The notes beneath the pieces were generated by a model. It made no database searches, had not been told where the DNA came from, and worked only from the letters and a program-made list of their open reading frames with translations. From the NCBI GenBank assembly GCA_036384915.1, contig DASVLJ010000043.1:4484-68483 (forward strand): a DNA stretch of 64,000 bases. Direction: 5' to 3'. Shown one piece after another: positions 46,901-55,220 of the stretch (the first letter of the stretch is position 1; each line of letters opens with the position of its first letter). A program made the translations under genes and the position numbers. The stretch comes from PKWO01 sp036384915 (GTDB taxonomy: Bacteria > Pseudomonadota > Gammaproteobacteria > Burkholderiales > Burkholderiaceae_D).

Positions 46901-49549
46901 TCAATCCAGGTCGAGCCGCTCGTTCTCCGCCGCCCGCGACCGTTGCACCAGGGCCTGGTAACGCAGGGCGTCGCGGATGCTTTTGCGCAGGTAGTCGTCG
47001 TCCCAGGGCTTGAGCAGGAAGCGGTAGACCGCGCCGCAGTTGACGGCGTGCAGAATGGACTCGACTTCGGTGTAGCCGGAGAGCATGATGCGCAGCGTGT
47101 CGGGATAGAGTTTGCTGATCTGGCTCAGGAACGCGGCGCCGCTCATGTCGGGCAGGCGCTGATCGCAGATGACCAGGCGCACGTCGTTGATGGCTAGCAG
47201 TTCGAATGCCTCGTCGCTCGAGTTCGCGGTGAGGATGTGATAACCGTCGGGCCGCAGCAGGCGCCGCAGCGACGAGAGGATGCCGGGTTCGTCGTCGAGG
47301 ATCAGCAGCGTGGGACGGTGGTCTTGCGGCGCGTGCTCTTCCTCGAACAGGGTCGAATCGGCCAGCAGATGCCCGCATTGCTCCGCCGGCACGGGCTTGC
47401 TGAAGCGGAATCCCTGGATTTCGTCGCATTGCCTGCGGCGCAGGAACTGTTCCTGGCCCGCCGACTCGACGCCCTCCGCGATGACTTTCAGCTCCAGGCT
47501 GTGCGCCAGCGTGATGATGGAGGTGGCGATCAGGGCGTCGTCGGGGTCGGAGATGATGTCGCGCACGAAGGAGCGGTCGATTTTCAGGGTGTCGATGGGA
47601 AAGCGTTTCAGGTAGCTCAGGCTGGAATAGCCGGTGCCGAAATCGTCGATCGACAGGCTGACGCCCATGCGCTTGAGCATAGCCAGCGTTTCGACCGCTG
47701 TCTCCACGTCCGTCATCAGCATGCTTTCGGTCAGTTCGAGATCGAGGTATTTCGCCTCCAGGCCGGTTTCCTGCAGGGTGCGCCGCACGACGTCGTACAG
47801 GTTCCTTTGCTTGAATTGGCGCGCGGAGAGGTTGACGGCGACCCTGATTGCCGGCAAGCCGGCCAATTGCCAGGCGCGATTTTGCGCGCAGGCGGTACGC
47901 AATATCCATTCGCCGATCGGCACGATCAGGCCGGTTTCCTCGGCCACGGGGATGAATTCGGTTGGGGAAATCATGCCTTCGCCGGCGCAATTCCAGCGCA
48001 CCAGGGCTTCCACGCCGACGATCTGCCGCGTGGCCACGTCGACTTGCGGCTGGTATTCCAGGAACAGTTCCTCGCGGTCGAGTGCATGCCGCAATAGCGA
48101 ATCGAGCGTCATGCGCCGGTTGAACCGTTCGTTCAGGGCGCGCGTGAAGAACTGGAAATTGTTGCGCCCCAGGTCCTTGGCGCGGTACATGGCGGTGTCG
48201 GCGTGGCGCAGCAGCGCCGTCGCATCGCGGCCGTCTTGCGGGTAGAGGCTGAAGCCGATGCTGCAGGTGATGTTGATTTCGCGTCCGGCGACCTGGATCG
48301 GGTGCGATACCGAATCGAGAATCTTGGGCATGATTCTCGAAATCACGAACTCGTCGGAATGGTCGATCACCAGCACGAATTCGTCTCCGCCGAGGCGGGC
48401 CACGGTGTCGCTCTCGCGCAGGCAAGCCTTGAGCCTTTGCGCAACCTCCTGGAGCAGCTGATCCCCGACATCGTGGCCGAGGGCGTCGTTGACGTATTTG
48501 AAATGGTCGAGATCGATGAAGGCGACGGTGACTTGATACCCGTAGCGCTCGGCCGCGGTCAGCGCCGACTGCAAGCGGTCGAGCAGGCGCCGGCGGTTGG
48601 CCAGGCCGGTCAGCGCGTCGAAATTGGCTTGATATTCCAGTTGCGCTTCATATTGCTTTCTTGCCGTGATGTCTTCGACACTGCCGTCGTAGTGCGAGAT
48701 TTTCCCGTCGGCGTCGTGGACGGCATGCGCATTCTTGCGGATCCAGATCAGCCGGTCGTCCTTGCAGCGGACTTGCGCCTCGAAATCGCGCACCTTGCCC
48801 GCTTCCCCCAGCATCTTGAAAAACTCGATGCGCCGATGCGGCTCGGCATAGCACCGGTCGCGTTGCGGATTGCGTTCCGCCAGCAGTTCTTCGGGAGAGC
48901 CATAGCCGTAGATGCGCGCCAGCGCCGGGTTGGCACTCAGGTAGCGCCCGTCGGTTTCGAATTGGAACAGGCCTTCGACCGCATTGTCGAACATGATGCG
49001 GTATTTCCGTTCTGCGGCCTGCAGGGCGGCCTTGGTGCGGTTTTGTTCCGTCACGTCGGTCATGAGCATGACCATCGCGAGCGCTTCGCCGCGATCGAGG
49101 ATGGGGTTGGCCGACACGTAGGCAAGCAGCGGTTCCGCCGTTTGCGCGCGCAAGGCCAGATAGAAGCTTGACGGCCGCATCCGAAGAAGCAGGGATTGCA
49201 CGGCATCCTGGCCGGAAGCGTCCAGCAAGGCGTGGATGGAAAACCCTGTCAGCTTGTCCCGGTGCTCGCCGGCCATGGCGGCAAAGCGCGCATTGCAGTA
49301 AAGGATCGATCCGTCCGGCGCCACCGTCACGGCGCCTTCCTGCATGGCTTCGATCATGGCGCGGTAAGGGGCGCCGGCGCCGCTGAAGGTCATGGCCGGT
49401 TGAGGCCCGCCGTCGTCCGCCTCAAGCGCATTCGCCCGCCCATGGCGCAGCGCCTCGAGCGCGGCTTCCGCGTCGGCCAGCCGGCGGCGCAGGTCTTCAA
49501 GCTCGGTCAAGGACGTGTCTTCTTCCACGAAAGTCGGATTCTCTTTCAC
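46901..49549 (-). CDS. PAS-PAS-GGDEF-EAL-receiver signalling protein
   Basis: The protein has 882 residues and no membrane helix. The order is a coiled coil (1-45), two PAS domains with a PAC segment (about 60-310), GGDEF with an intact GGDEF motif (TVARLGGDEFVLVID), and EAL with EALVRW, LELTESMLM and SIDDFGTGYSSL. A C-terminal receiver follows with ILDDEPGI and Asp in VICDQRLPDMSG. It makes and/or degrades c-di-GMP; both active sites look intact. A C-terminal receiver is an unusual order. I chose GTG 49549 because AGAGGA lies 6 bases upstream. It is transcribed past a 28-bp palindrome. Confidence 0.88.
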   Translation of the reverse strand: MKENPTFVEEDTSLTELEDLRRRLADAEAALEALRHGRANALEADDGGPQPAMTFSGAGAPYRAMIEAMQEGAVTVAPDGSILYCNARFAAMAGEHRDKLTGFSIHALLDASGQDAVQSLLLRMRPSSFYLALRAQTAEPLLAYVSANPILDRGEALAMVMLMTDVTEQNRTKAALQAAERKYRIMFDNAVEGLFQFETDGRYLSANPALARIYGYGSPEELLAERNPQRDRCYAEPHRRIEFFKMLGEAGKVRDFEAQVRCKDDRLIWIRKNAHAVHDADGKISHYDGSVEDITARKQYEAQLEYQANFDALTGLANRRRLLDRLQSALTAAERYGYQVTVAFIDLDHFKYVNDALGHDVGDQLLQEVAQRLKACLRESDTVARLGGDEFVLVIDHSDEFVISRIMPKILDSVSHPIQVAGREINITCSIGFSLYPQDGRDATALLRHADTAMYRAKDLGRNNFQFFTRALNERFNRRMTLDSLLRHALDREELFLEYQPQVDVATRQIVGVEALVRWNCAGEGMISPTEFIPVAEETGLIVPIGEWILRTACAQNRAWQLAGLPAIRVAVNLSARQFKQRNLYDVVRRTLQETGLEAKYLDLELTESMLMTDVETAVETLAMLKRMGVSLSIDDFGTGYSSLSYLKRFPIDTLKIDRSFVRDIISDPDDALIATSIITLAHSLELKVIAEGVESAGQEQFLRRRQCDEIQGFRFSKPVPAEQCGHLLADSTLFEEEHAPQDHRPTLLILDDEPGILSSLRRLLRPDGYHILTANSSDEAFELLAINDVRLVICDQRLPDMSGAAFLSQISKLYPDTLRIMLSGYTEVESILHAVNCGAVYRFLLKPWDDDYLRKSIRDALRYQALVQRSRAAENERLDLD

Positions 49550-50038
49550 GGTGGTTCCTCTTGTGAAAGGACGGTGAGGCGCCTTCCAGAAATGGCTGTT
49601 CAATGCTATATCACCGGCCGCTCTACGGCGCCATCCCATATATATGGGATGGCGCAGGTCATTTGTCCATTTGACATAGTTGCCGGAAGTCACCGTAACA
49701 TGAGAAGTTGCGTAATACCAGTGTAAATTCTGACAGCTTGACGTGTGCAGACGAGTATATGTCCCGAAAGGAACATAAATTCGTCAATTTCGATCTTTTT
49801 CATCAAATTGAGGTGAAAAATCCTTGCCTTGGCGGAATGTGCGGGGTGATGCGCCCAGCGGAATCGTTCCTTGTGTCGCATTGCCGCGACGGCCGGACGA
49901 TTACCGCCGCCGGGGCGACGGCTTCCGGGCAACGCGGGGTTTGCGTTTTCTCAAAGCGATGCGCGGTCCGCGGCCAATTTTCCTTCCATGGCGGCACAAT
50001 GGTATCGAGCGAACAAACCGGGTCGTCAGGAGAAGGAC
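49550..50038. promoter_or_regulatory. Divergent intergenic region with a 28-bp palindrome
   Basis: These 489 bases separate the GGDEF/EAL gene from the BON-domain gene and hold no credible ORF. The part at 49660-49830 is clearly AT-rich and probably contains promoters for both. TTGACG at 49738-49743 is a possible -35 for the BON gene but has no well-spaced -10. The palindrome is listed separately. Confidence 0.4.
49628..49655. promoter_or_regulatory. Perfect 28-bp palindrome
   Basis: The half-site GCGCCATCCCATAT is followed without a gap by its exact reverse complement. Its centre is about 92 bases upstream of the GTG at 49549. A perfect uninterrupted palindrome of this length suggests an operator for a dimeric regulator; in RNA the arms would form a hairpin only with an opened centre. 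No second copy was noticed in the window. Confidence 0.6.
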
Positions 50039-50692
50039 ATGAAAAGCGATTTGAGCTTGAAGAAAGACGTGATGGAAGAATTGGCCTGGGAACCCCAGGT
50101 CAACGAAGCCCTGATCGGTGTGGAAGTCAAGAACGGCGTCGTCACCCTGAGCGGGCATCCGACCAGCTATGCCGAAAAGCTGGCGGCGGAAAAGGCGGCG
50201 TTCCGCGTGGCGGGGGTGAAGGCCGTGGCCGTGGATCTCGACGTTGAAATCCCCGGCTCGCACAAGCGCACCGACGCCGATATTGCCGGCGCGGCCAACG
50301 CCGCGTTGTGCTGGAACAGCATCGTGCCGCGCGACGCGATCAAGATCATGGTCGAGGATGCCGTGGTCACGCTGTCGGGCGAGGTGGCGGGAGACTTCCA
50401 GCGCAGGGCAGCGGAAAACCTGATCCGCCCCTTGCTGGGCGTCAAGGAAATACGCAATCAGATCATGGTCAAGCCCTCGGCATTTTCCAAGGACATCCAG
50501 GCGAAGATCACCGCGGCCCTGCACCGCCAAGCGCAGATCGATGCGCAGAATATTTCCATCTCCATCGAAGGCGGCAAGGTGACCTTGAAGGGCAAGGTGC
50601 ATTCATGGGCGGAGCGGCAGGCGGCGGAGCATGCCGCCCTGGCCGCTCCCGGCGTGGCCCAGGTCGTGGATCACCTGGAGCTGTTGAGCTGA
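50039..50692 (+). CDS. Protein with three BON domains
   Basis: The protein has 217 residues. Three BON repeats lie at about 5-70, 75-145 and 150-217, each with the glycine-centred core (VEVKNGVVTLSGHP, IMVEDAVVTLSGEV, ISIEGGKVTLKGKV). There is no signal peptide, so it is probably cytoplasmic, unlike OsmY. BON proteins bind phospholipid and are stress-associated. AGGAGAAGG precedes the ATG. It is followed after 116 bases by polX. Confidence 0.85.
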   Translation: MKSDLSLKKDVMEELAWEPQVNEALIGVEVKNGVVTLSGHPTSYAEKLAAEKAAFRVAGVKAVAVDLDVEIPGSHKRTDADIAGAANAALCWNSIVPRDAIKIMVEDAVVTLSGEVAGDFQRRAAENLIRPLLGVKEIRNQIMVKPSAFSKDIQAKITAALHRQAQIDAQNISISIEGGKVTLKGKVHSWAERQAAEHAALAAPGVAQVVDHLELLS

Positions 50693-50808
50693 AATCTGTT
50701 GCCTGCATGAGCAATCGTTCCACGGATTGACGACTCAGGACACTAGCGTGGCGGCCGCCGGCGGCGTGACTATACTGAAATCTTCGTCGGCGGATTGGAC
50801 CATCTCCC

Positions 50809-52548
50809 ATGCACATCGCCAATCCCGAGGTTGCCTCCGTCTTCAGCCAGGTGGCCGATCTGCTTGAAATCCGGGGCGACAACCCGTTCCGCATCCGCGC
50901 CTATCGCAATGCGGCCCGTACCATCAACAACCTTCCTGGCAGCATCGAGACGATGGTCGATGAGAAACGGGACCTGGAGGAGCTGCCGGGCATCGGCGCC
51001 GACCTGGCGGGGAAGATCGCCGAGATCGTCCATACCGGCACCTGTTCGGTACGCGAAGCGTTGCGCCGGGAAATGCCCTCGACGGTGCAGGAGCTGCTGC
51101 GCGTGCCGGGCCTGGGCCCCAAGCGCGTCAGGCGGCTCTATGGCGAACGCCATATCCAGACGCTGGAACAGTTGCAGCAGGCCGCCCGTGCCGGGCAGAT
51201 TGCCGACGTGCCGGGCTTCGGCAAGCGGATCGAACAGCGTATCCTGCAGGCACTTGAGGCGAGGCTGAAAAAGAAGCCGCGCATCTCCATCGCCGAAGCG
51301 GAACGGGCGGCGCAGTCGCTCATGGCTTATCTGAAGGCATACGCGGGAACGAAGCAGGTCGAAGTCGGCGGGAGTTACCGCCGCCGCCAGGAAACGGTGG
51401 GCGATCTGGACATCCTTGCCAGCGCTTCCAACCCGGCGCAGTTGATTGCCCACTTTGCGCGTTTCGACGGTGTCGCGCGCATGCAGGCGCAGGGCCGGAC
51501 GCGCGCCAGCGCCGTGCTGCGCCAGGGCCTGCAGGTTGATTTGCGGGCGGTGGCCGACGTCAGTTTCGGCGCCGCCCTGCATTATTTCACGGGCTCCAAG
51601 GCGCACAACATCGCCGTGCGCATGCTGGCCCAGGAAAAGGGCTGGAAGCTCAACGAGTACGGCTTGTTTTCCGGCATGCGCCGCATCGCGGGCGAGACGG
51701 AAGAGTCGGTATTCAAGGCCCTGGGGCTGCCCTATATCGAGCCGGAGTTGCGCGAAAACCGCGGCGAAATCGCGGCGGCGAAAGCGGGCACCCTGCCGCG
51801 CTTGATCGAATTGTCCGATCTCAAGGGCGATCTGCACGCGCATACCACGGCGAGCGACGGGCAGAACAGCCTGCGCGAGATGGCGCTCGCAGCCAGGCGC
51901 CTGGGATTTTCCTACCTTGGCATCACCGACCATGCAAGCCGCCCCGGCGCGCCGCACAGCCTCGACGCGGACGGCCTGGCGCGCCAGATGGACGAGATCG
52001 ACCGGCTCAATGCCGAGTTGACGGGCATCACGCTGCTCAAGGGCATCGAGGTCGATATCGAGGAGCACGGCCGTCTCGCCCTTCCCGACGCCGTGCTCGA
52101 ACGGCTGGACCTGGTGATCGGCGCGGTGCACAGCCATTTTGCGTTGAGCAAGGAACGGCAGACGGAACGCATCATGCGCGCCATGGATCATCCCTGCTTC
52201 AGCATGCTGGCGCATCCCTCGGGCCGCTTGATTGGCGAGCGCGATGCCTATGCGGTCGATATGCCGCGCATCATCGGCCACGCGAAGCGGCGCGCCTGCC
52301 ACCTCGAACTCGATGCCCAGCCGCAGCGCCTGGACTTGAACGATATCTATTGCCGGATGGCGAAAGAGGAAGGGGTGCTGCTGGGCATCGATTCCGATGC
52401 CCATGGCACAGCCGGCTTCGGCGACCTGCGCTTCGGCATCGGGCAGGCGAGGCGCGGATGGCTGGAAAAGACGGATGTGCTCAATGCGCTGCCGCTGGAG
52501 CGGCTGCGCAAGCAACTGCAAATGAAACCTGGAGGCCGCGAACCATGA
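50809..52548 (+). CDS. polX: Family X DNA polymerase with PHP domain (PolX)
   Basis: The protein has 579 residues. Helix-hairpin-helix repeats (LEELPGIGADLAGKI, LLRVPGLGPKRVRRL, IADVPGFGKRIEQRI) precede the polymerase X domain with the metal-binding VGDLDILAS. A C-terminal PHP domain carries DLHAHTTASDGQ, DHASRPG, GIEVDI and DSDAHG, which gives 3'-5' exonuclease and AP-endonuclease activity. It acts in DNA repair. A TATACT -10-like hexamer lies at 50771. The stop overlaps the next start by 4 bases, so they form an operon. Confidence 0.93.
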   Translation: MHIANPEVASVFSQVADLLEIRGDNPFRIRAYRNAARTINNLPGSIETMVDEKRDLEELPGIGADLAGKIAEIVHTGTCSVREALRREMPSTVQELLRVPGLGPKRVRRLYGERHIQTLEQLQQAARAGQIADVPGFGKRIEQRILQALEARLKKKPRISIAEAERAAQSLMAYLKAYAGTKQVEVGGSYRRRQETVGDLDILASASNPAQLIAHFARFDGVARMQAQGRTRASAVLRQGLQVDLRAVADVSFGAALHYFTGSKAHNIAVRMLAQEKGWKLNEYGLFSGMRRIAGETEESVFKALGLPYIEPELRENRGEIAAAKAGTLPRLIELSDLKGDLHAHTTASDGQNSLREMALAARRLGFSYLGITDHASRPGAPHSLDADGLARQMDEIDRLNAELTGITLLKGIEVDIEEHGRLALPDAVLERLDLVIGAVHSHFALSKERQTERIMRAMDHPCFSMLAHPSGRLIGERDAYAVDMPRIIGHAKRRACHLELDAQPQRLDLNDIYCRMAKEEGVLLGIDSDAHGTAGFGDLRFGIGQARRGWLEKTDVLNALPLERLRKQLQMKPGGREP

Positions 52549-53183
52549 TATTCGACGATCGTCGCGACGCTGCCGAAAAGCTGGCGGCGCAATTGGAACA
52601 ATACCGCGGCATGCACGCGGCCGTGCTCGCCATCCCGCGCGGCGCCATCGAAATGGGAAGCGCCATCGCCCGGCATCTCGACGCCGAACTCGATGTGGCC
52701 CTGGTGCGCAAGCTGCGCTGCCCCTGGGACGAGGAATTCGCCATCGGCGCCGTCGACGAAAGCGGCTGGAGCTATATTGCGCCGCATGCGGAACCGCTGG
52801 CCATCTCGGCGCAATACATCGAATCGGAGAGGCAGGAGCAGCTTGCCGTGCTCAAGGCGCGCCGGGCGCGCTATACGCCGGGGCGCGGGCCGCTGGACCT
52901 GGCCGGGCGTATCGCCATCGTCGTGGACGACGGCCTTGCCACCGGCTCGACCATGCGCGCCGCCCTGCACGCGGTGCGCGCGCGCAATCCGGCAAAGCTG
53001 GTGTGCGCGGTGCCGGTGGCGTCGGTGGAGGGGATCGAGTGCGTCCGTCCCTACGCCGACGAGGTAGTGTGCCTGAGCATGCCGGCCCATTTCGGCGCGG
53101 TGGCGCGGTTTTACCGCTCCTTCCCGCAAGTGACCGACGAGACGGCCATCAGGCTGTTGCGCGAGTCGGAACATCATGCGTAA
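52545..53183 (+). CDS. Phosphoribosyltransferase-family protein
   Basis: The protein has 212 residues. The PRPP-binding signature is VVDDGLATGSTMRAALHAV near residue 125, and IPRGAIEMGSAIA near 24 is the conserved N-terminal loop of the type often annotated as predicted phosphoribosyltransferase in stress clusters. The substrate is unknown. ATGA overlap with polX. The next gene makes PRPP or a related compound, which fits a shared nucleotide pathway. Confidence 0.85.
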   Translation: MIFDDRRDAAEKLAAQLEQYRGMHAAVLAIPRGAIEMGSAIARHLDAELDVALVRKLRCPWDEEFAIGAVDESGWSYIAPHAEPLAISAQYIESERQEQLAVLKARRARYTPGRGPLDLAGRIAIVVDDGLATGSTMRAALHAVRARNPAKLVCAVPVASVEGIECVRPYADEVVCLSMPAHFGAVARFYRSFPQVTDETAIRLLRESEHHA

Positions 53184-53195
53184 TCCACCCGGCCC

Positions 53196-54200
53196 ATGCC
53201 GCCGCCGGCCCACGTGAGCCCGCACCCCTTGCAACTGTTTGCCCTGAACCACAGCCGCCAGTTCGGCGAGGCGGTGGCCGAGGGCCTCGGCCTGCCGCTG
53301 GGCGCGCATGAGGAACGCGAGTTCGAAGACGGCGAGCACAAGTCGCGCCCCCTGGAGAGCGTGCGCGACAGGGACGTCTACGTCCTGCATGCGCTATACG
53401 GGCAGGCCGGGCAAAGCGCCAACGACAAGCTGTGCCGTCTGCTGTTCTTCCTCGGTGCCGTCAAAGACGCGGGCGCCGCGCGCGTCACGGCCGTGGTGCC
53501 TTACCTGGCCTATGCGCGCAAGGACAGGCGAAGCAAGCCGCGCGATCCGGTGACGACGCGCTACGTCGCCGCCATGTTCGAAGCCGTGGGAACGGACGCC
53601 ATCCTGACCATGGACGTGCACAACCCGGCGGCCTATGAGAATGCCTTCCGCTGCCGCACCGAGCATCTGGAAGCGAACCCGCTCCTGGCCGAATCGATCG
53701 CGCGCGCGCTCCCGGGCAAGGCACTCACCGTGGTGGCGCCCGATGCCGGCGGCATCAAGCGCGCCGGGCAATTCCGCGAGCGCCTGGAGAAGCTGGCGGG
53801 AGCGCCGGTCGCCGCCGCCTTCGCGGAAAAGCATCGCAGCGAAGGCGTGCTGAGCGGGAGCCTGCTGGTCGGCGACGTGGCCGGCAGGCACGCCGTCATC
53901 GTGGACGATTTGATCAGCAGCGGCTCGACCCTGGTCCGCACCGCGCGCGCCTGCCGCGAACGCGGCGCATCCGGCGTATGGGCCGTGGCGACGCACGCGC
54001 CGTTTGCCGCCGATGCGCCGTCCGTGCTGGCGGATAAGGCCCTGGACCGCATCATCGTGGCCGATACCGTATCGTCACCGCGGCTGAGAGACCCGGCGAT
54101 TGCCGAAAAAATCGGGGTTGTCGATAGCGCCCCCTTGTTCGCCCAGGCCATACAGCGCTTGCACGGCGGCGGCTCGATCACCGGCTTGCTGGCATTCTGA
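53196..54200 (+). CDS. Ribose-phosphate pyrophosphokinase paralogue
   Basis: The protein has 334 residues. Family features are FEDGEHKSRP, VPYLAYARKDRRS, TMDVHNPAAYENAF, VVAPDAGGIKRA and the PRPP loop VIVDDLISSGSTLVRT. It makes PRPP from ribose-5-phosphate and ATP. The flexible loop and hexamer contacts differ enough from housekeeping Prs that I call it a paralogue. It follows the phosphoribosyltransferase by 12 bases. Its end overlaps the end of the converging APH-fold gene by 23 bases. Confidence 0.88.
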   Translation: MPPPAHVSPHPLQLFALNHSRQFGEAVAEGLGLPLGAHEEREFEDGEHKSRPLESVRDRDVYVLHALYGQAGQSANDKLCRLLFFLGAVKDAGAARVTAVVPYLAYARKDRRSKPRDPVTTRYVAAMFEAVGTDAILTMDVHNPAAYENAFRCRTEHLEANPLLAESIARALPGKALTVVAPDAGGIKRAGQFRERLEKLAGAPVAAAFAEKHRSEGVLSGSLLVGDVAGRHAVIVDDLISSGSTLVRTARACRERGASGVWAVATHAPFAADAPSVLADKALDRIIVADTVSSPRLRDPAIAEKIGVVDSAPLFAQAIQRLHGGGSITGLLAF

Positions 54201-55209
54201 TGGCATACTGGTGGCGCTCGGCCGACGCCAGGTAGTCGAGCGCACGCCGCTGCCAATGCGGCGTGGCGCGGTAGCGCGGATCTTCAAGATGCAGGATCGC
54301 GATGCGCGCGCGGGTGAGTGCGCGGTAGGCCTGGTAAAAGTGCAGCAGGTCCGGTTCCGGCCAGTTGTCCGTCTCCGCCCGGAACCGGTCCAGCAAGGCG
54401 TGGGCAAGCCGCGCTCCGCCCAGGCATTCCATCTCCAGCGCCAGGTAGGCGATTTCGTCGGCGGGATCGATCAGGCGCAGTTCGCGCGAAAATTCCAGGC
54501 AATCGATGATGCTGACCTGGTCTTCCAGGCAGACGTGTTCCGGCCTCAGGTCGCCATGCCCCTCCAGGACTTTTCCCTGGGCGGCGCGCTCCCTGATCCA
54601 ATCGGCATGGTATGCCAGGGTGGCGCGCTGCATGGCACAAAGATCGTGCACGCGGTCTTGCGGCAGGTCGTATTGCGGGCGGCGCAGCACGCGTTCGTTA
54701 CAGCCTATCCCGCGGCGGAATTCGTTCAGGTAAACAGCGGGGGAGACGGCCACGCCGGGGCTGCCGCGGTAGAAATGCAGCAGCCTGTCGGCCACGCGTT
54801 CGATATCGTCTTCGCTTGCCAGCCCGTGAACGAGGGCATGATCGAGCATCTTGTAGGCGGGAAGCCGGCGCATCTTGACCAGCCAGTCCACGGCATGCGC
54901 CACGCCGGTTTCGAGTCGCAGTCCGCCCTCCGCATCCCATCCCAGCGGCACCACGTCGAGGTATACGTCTTCGGCCAGCCGGCGGTTCAGGCGCAGCTCT
55001 TCGCGGCAAAAGTGGAGGCGCTGGGGCAGGGTGCGGAAATCCAGCCGGCCGAAGCGCAACGGCTTCTTCAGCTTGTAGGCATGGTGATCGTTCAGGAAGA
55101 CCCAGGACAGGTGCGTTTCGACGTCGTCCACCGGCGAAGCGGGCGGCGGATAATGCTCCGGCCGGCGCAGGAATTCCACCTTGAATTCGAGAGAAATATC
55201 GGTCCGCAT
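54178..55209 (-). CDS. APH-fold kinase-like protein
   Basis: The protein has 343 residues. The Brenner-type motif EGHGDLRPEHVC (218-225, Asp220) and the metal-binding IIDCLEF (Asp236) are intact. An N-terminal FLNDHHAYKLKKPL segment supplies the nucleotide-binding Lys. Similar domains are fused to P-loop ATPases in other bacteria; here it stands alone. It probably phosphorylates a small molecule, not necessarily an antibiotic. GAGG lies upstream of the ATG. The gene follows the ACP fusion gene by 11 bases and is probably co-transcribed. Confidence 0.8.
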   Translation of the reverse strand: MRTDISLEFKVEFLRRPEHYPPPASPVDDVETHLSWVFLNDHHAYKLKKPLRFGRLDFRTLPQRLHFCREELRLNRRLAEDVYLDVVPLGWDAEGGLRLETGVAHAVDWLVKMRRLPAYKMLDHALVHGLASEDDIERVADRLLHFYRGSPGVAVSPAVYLNEFRRGIGCNERVLRRPQYDLPQDRVHDLCAMQRATLAYHADWIRERAAQGKVLEGHGDLRPEHVCLEDQVSIIDCLEFSRELRLIDPADEIAYLALEMECLGGARLAHALLDRFRAETDNWPEPDLLHFYQAYRALTRARIAILHLEDPRYRATPHWQRRALDYLASAERHQYAIRMPASR

Positions 55210-55220
55210 CGTGTTTTACC

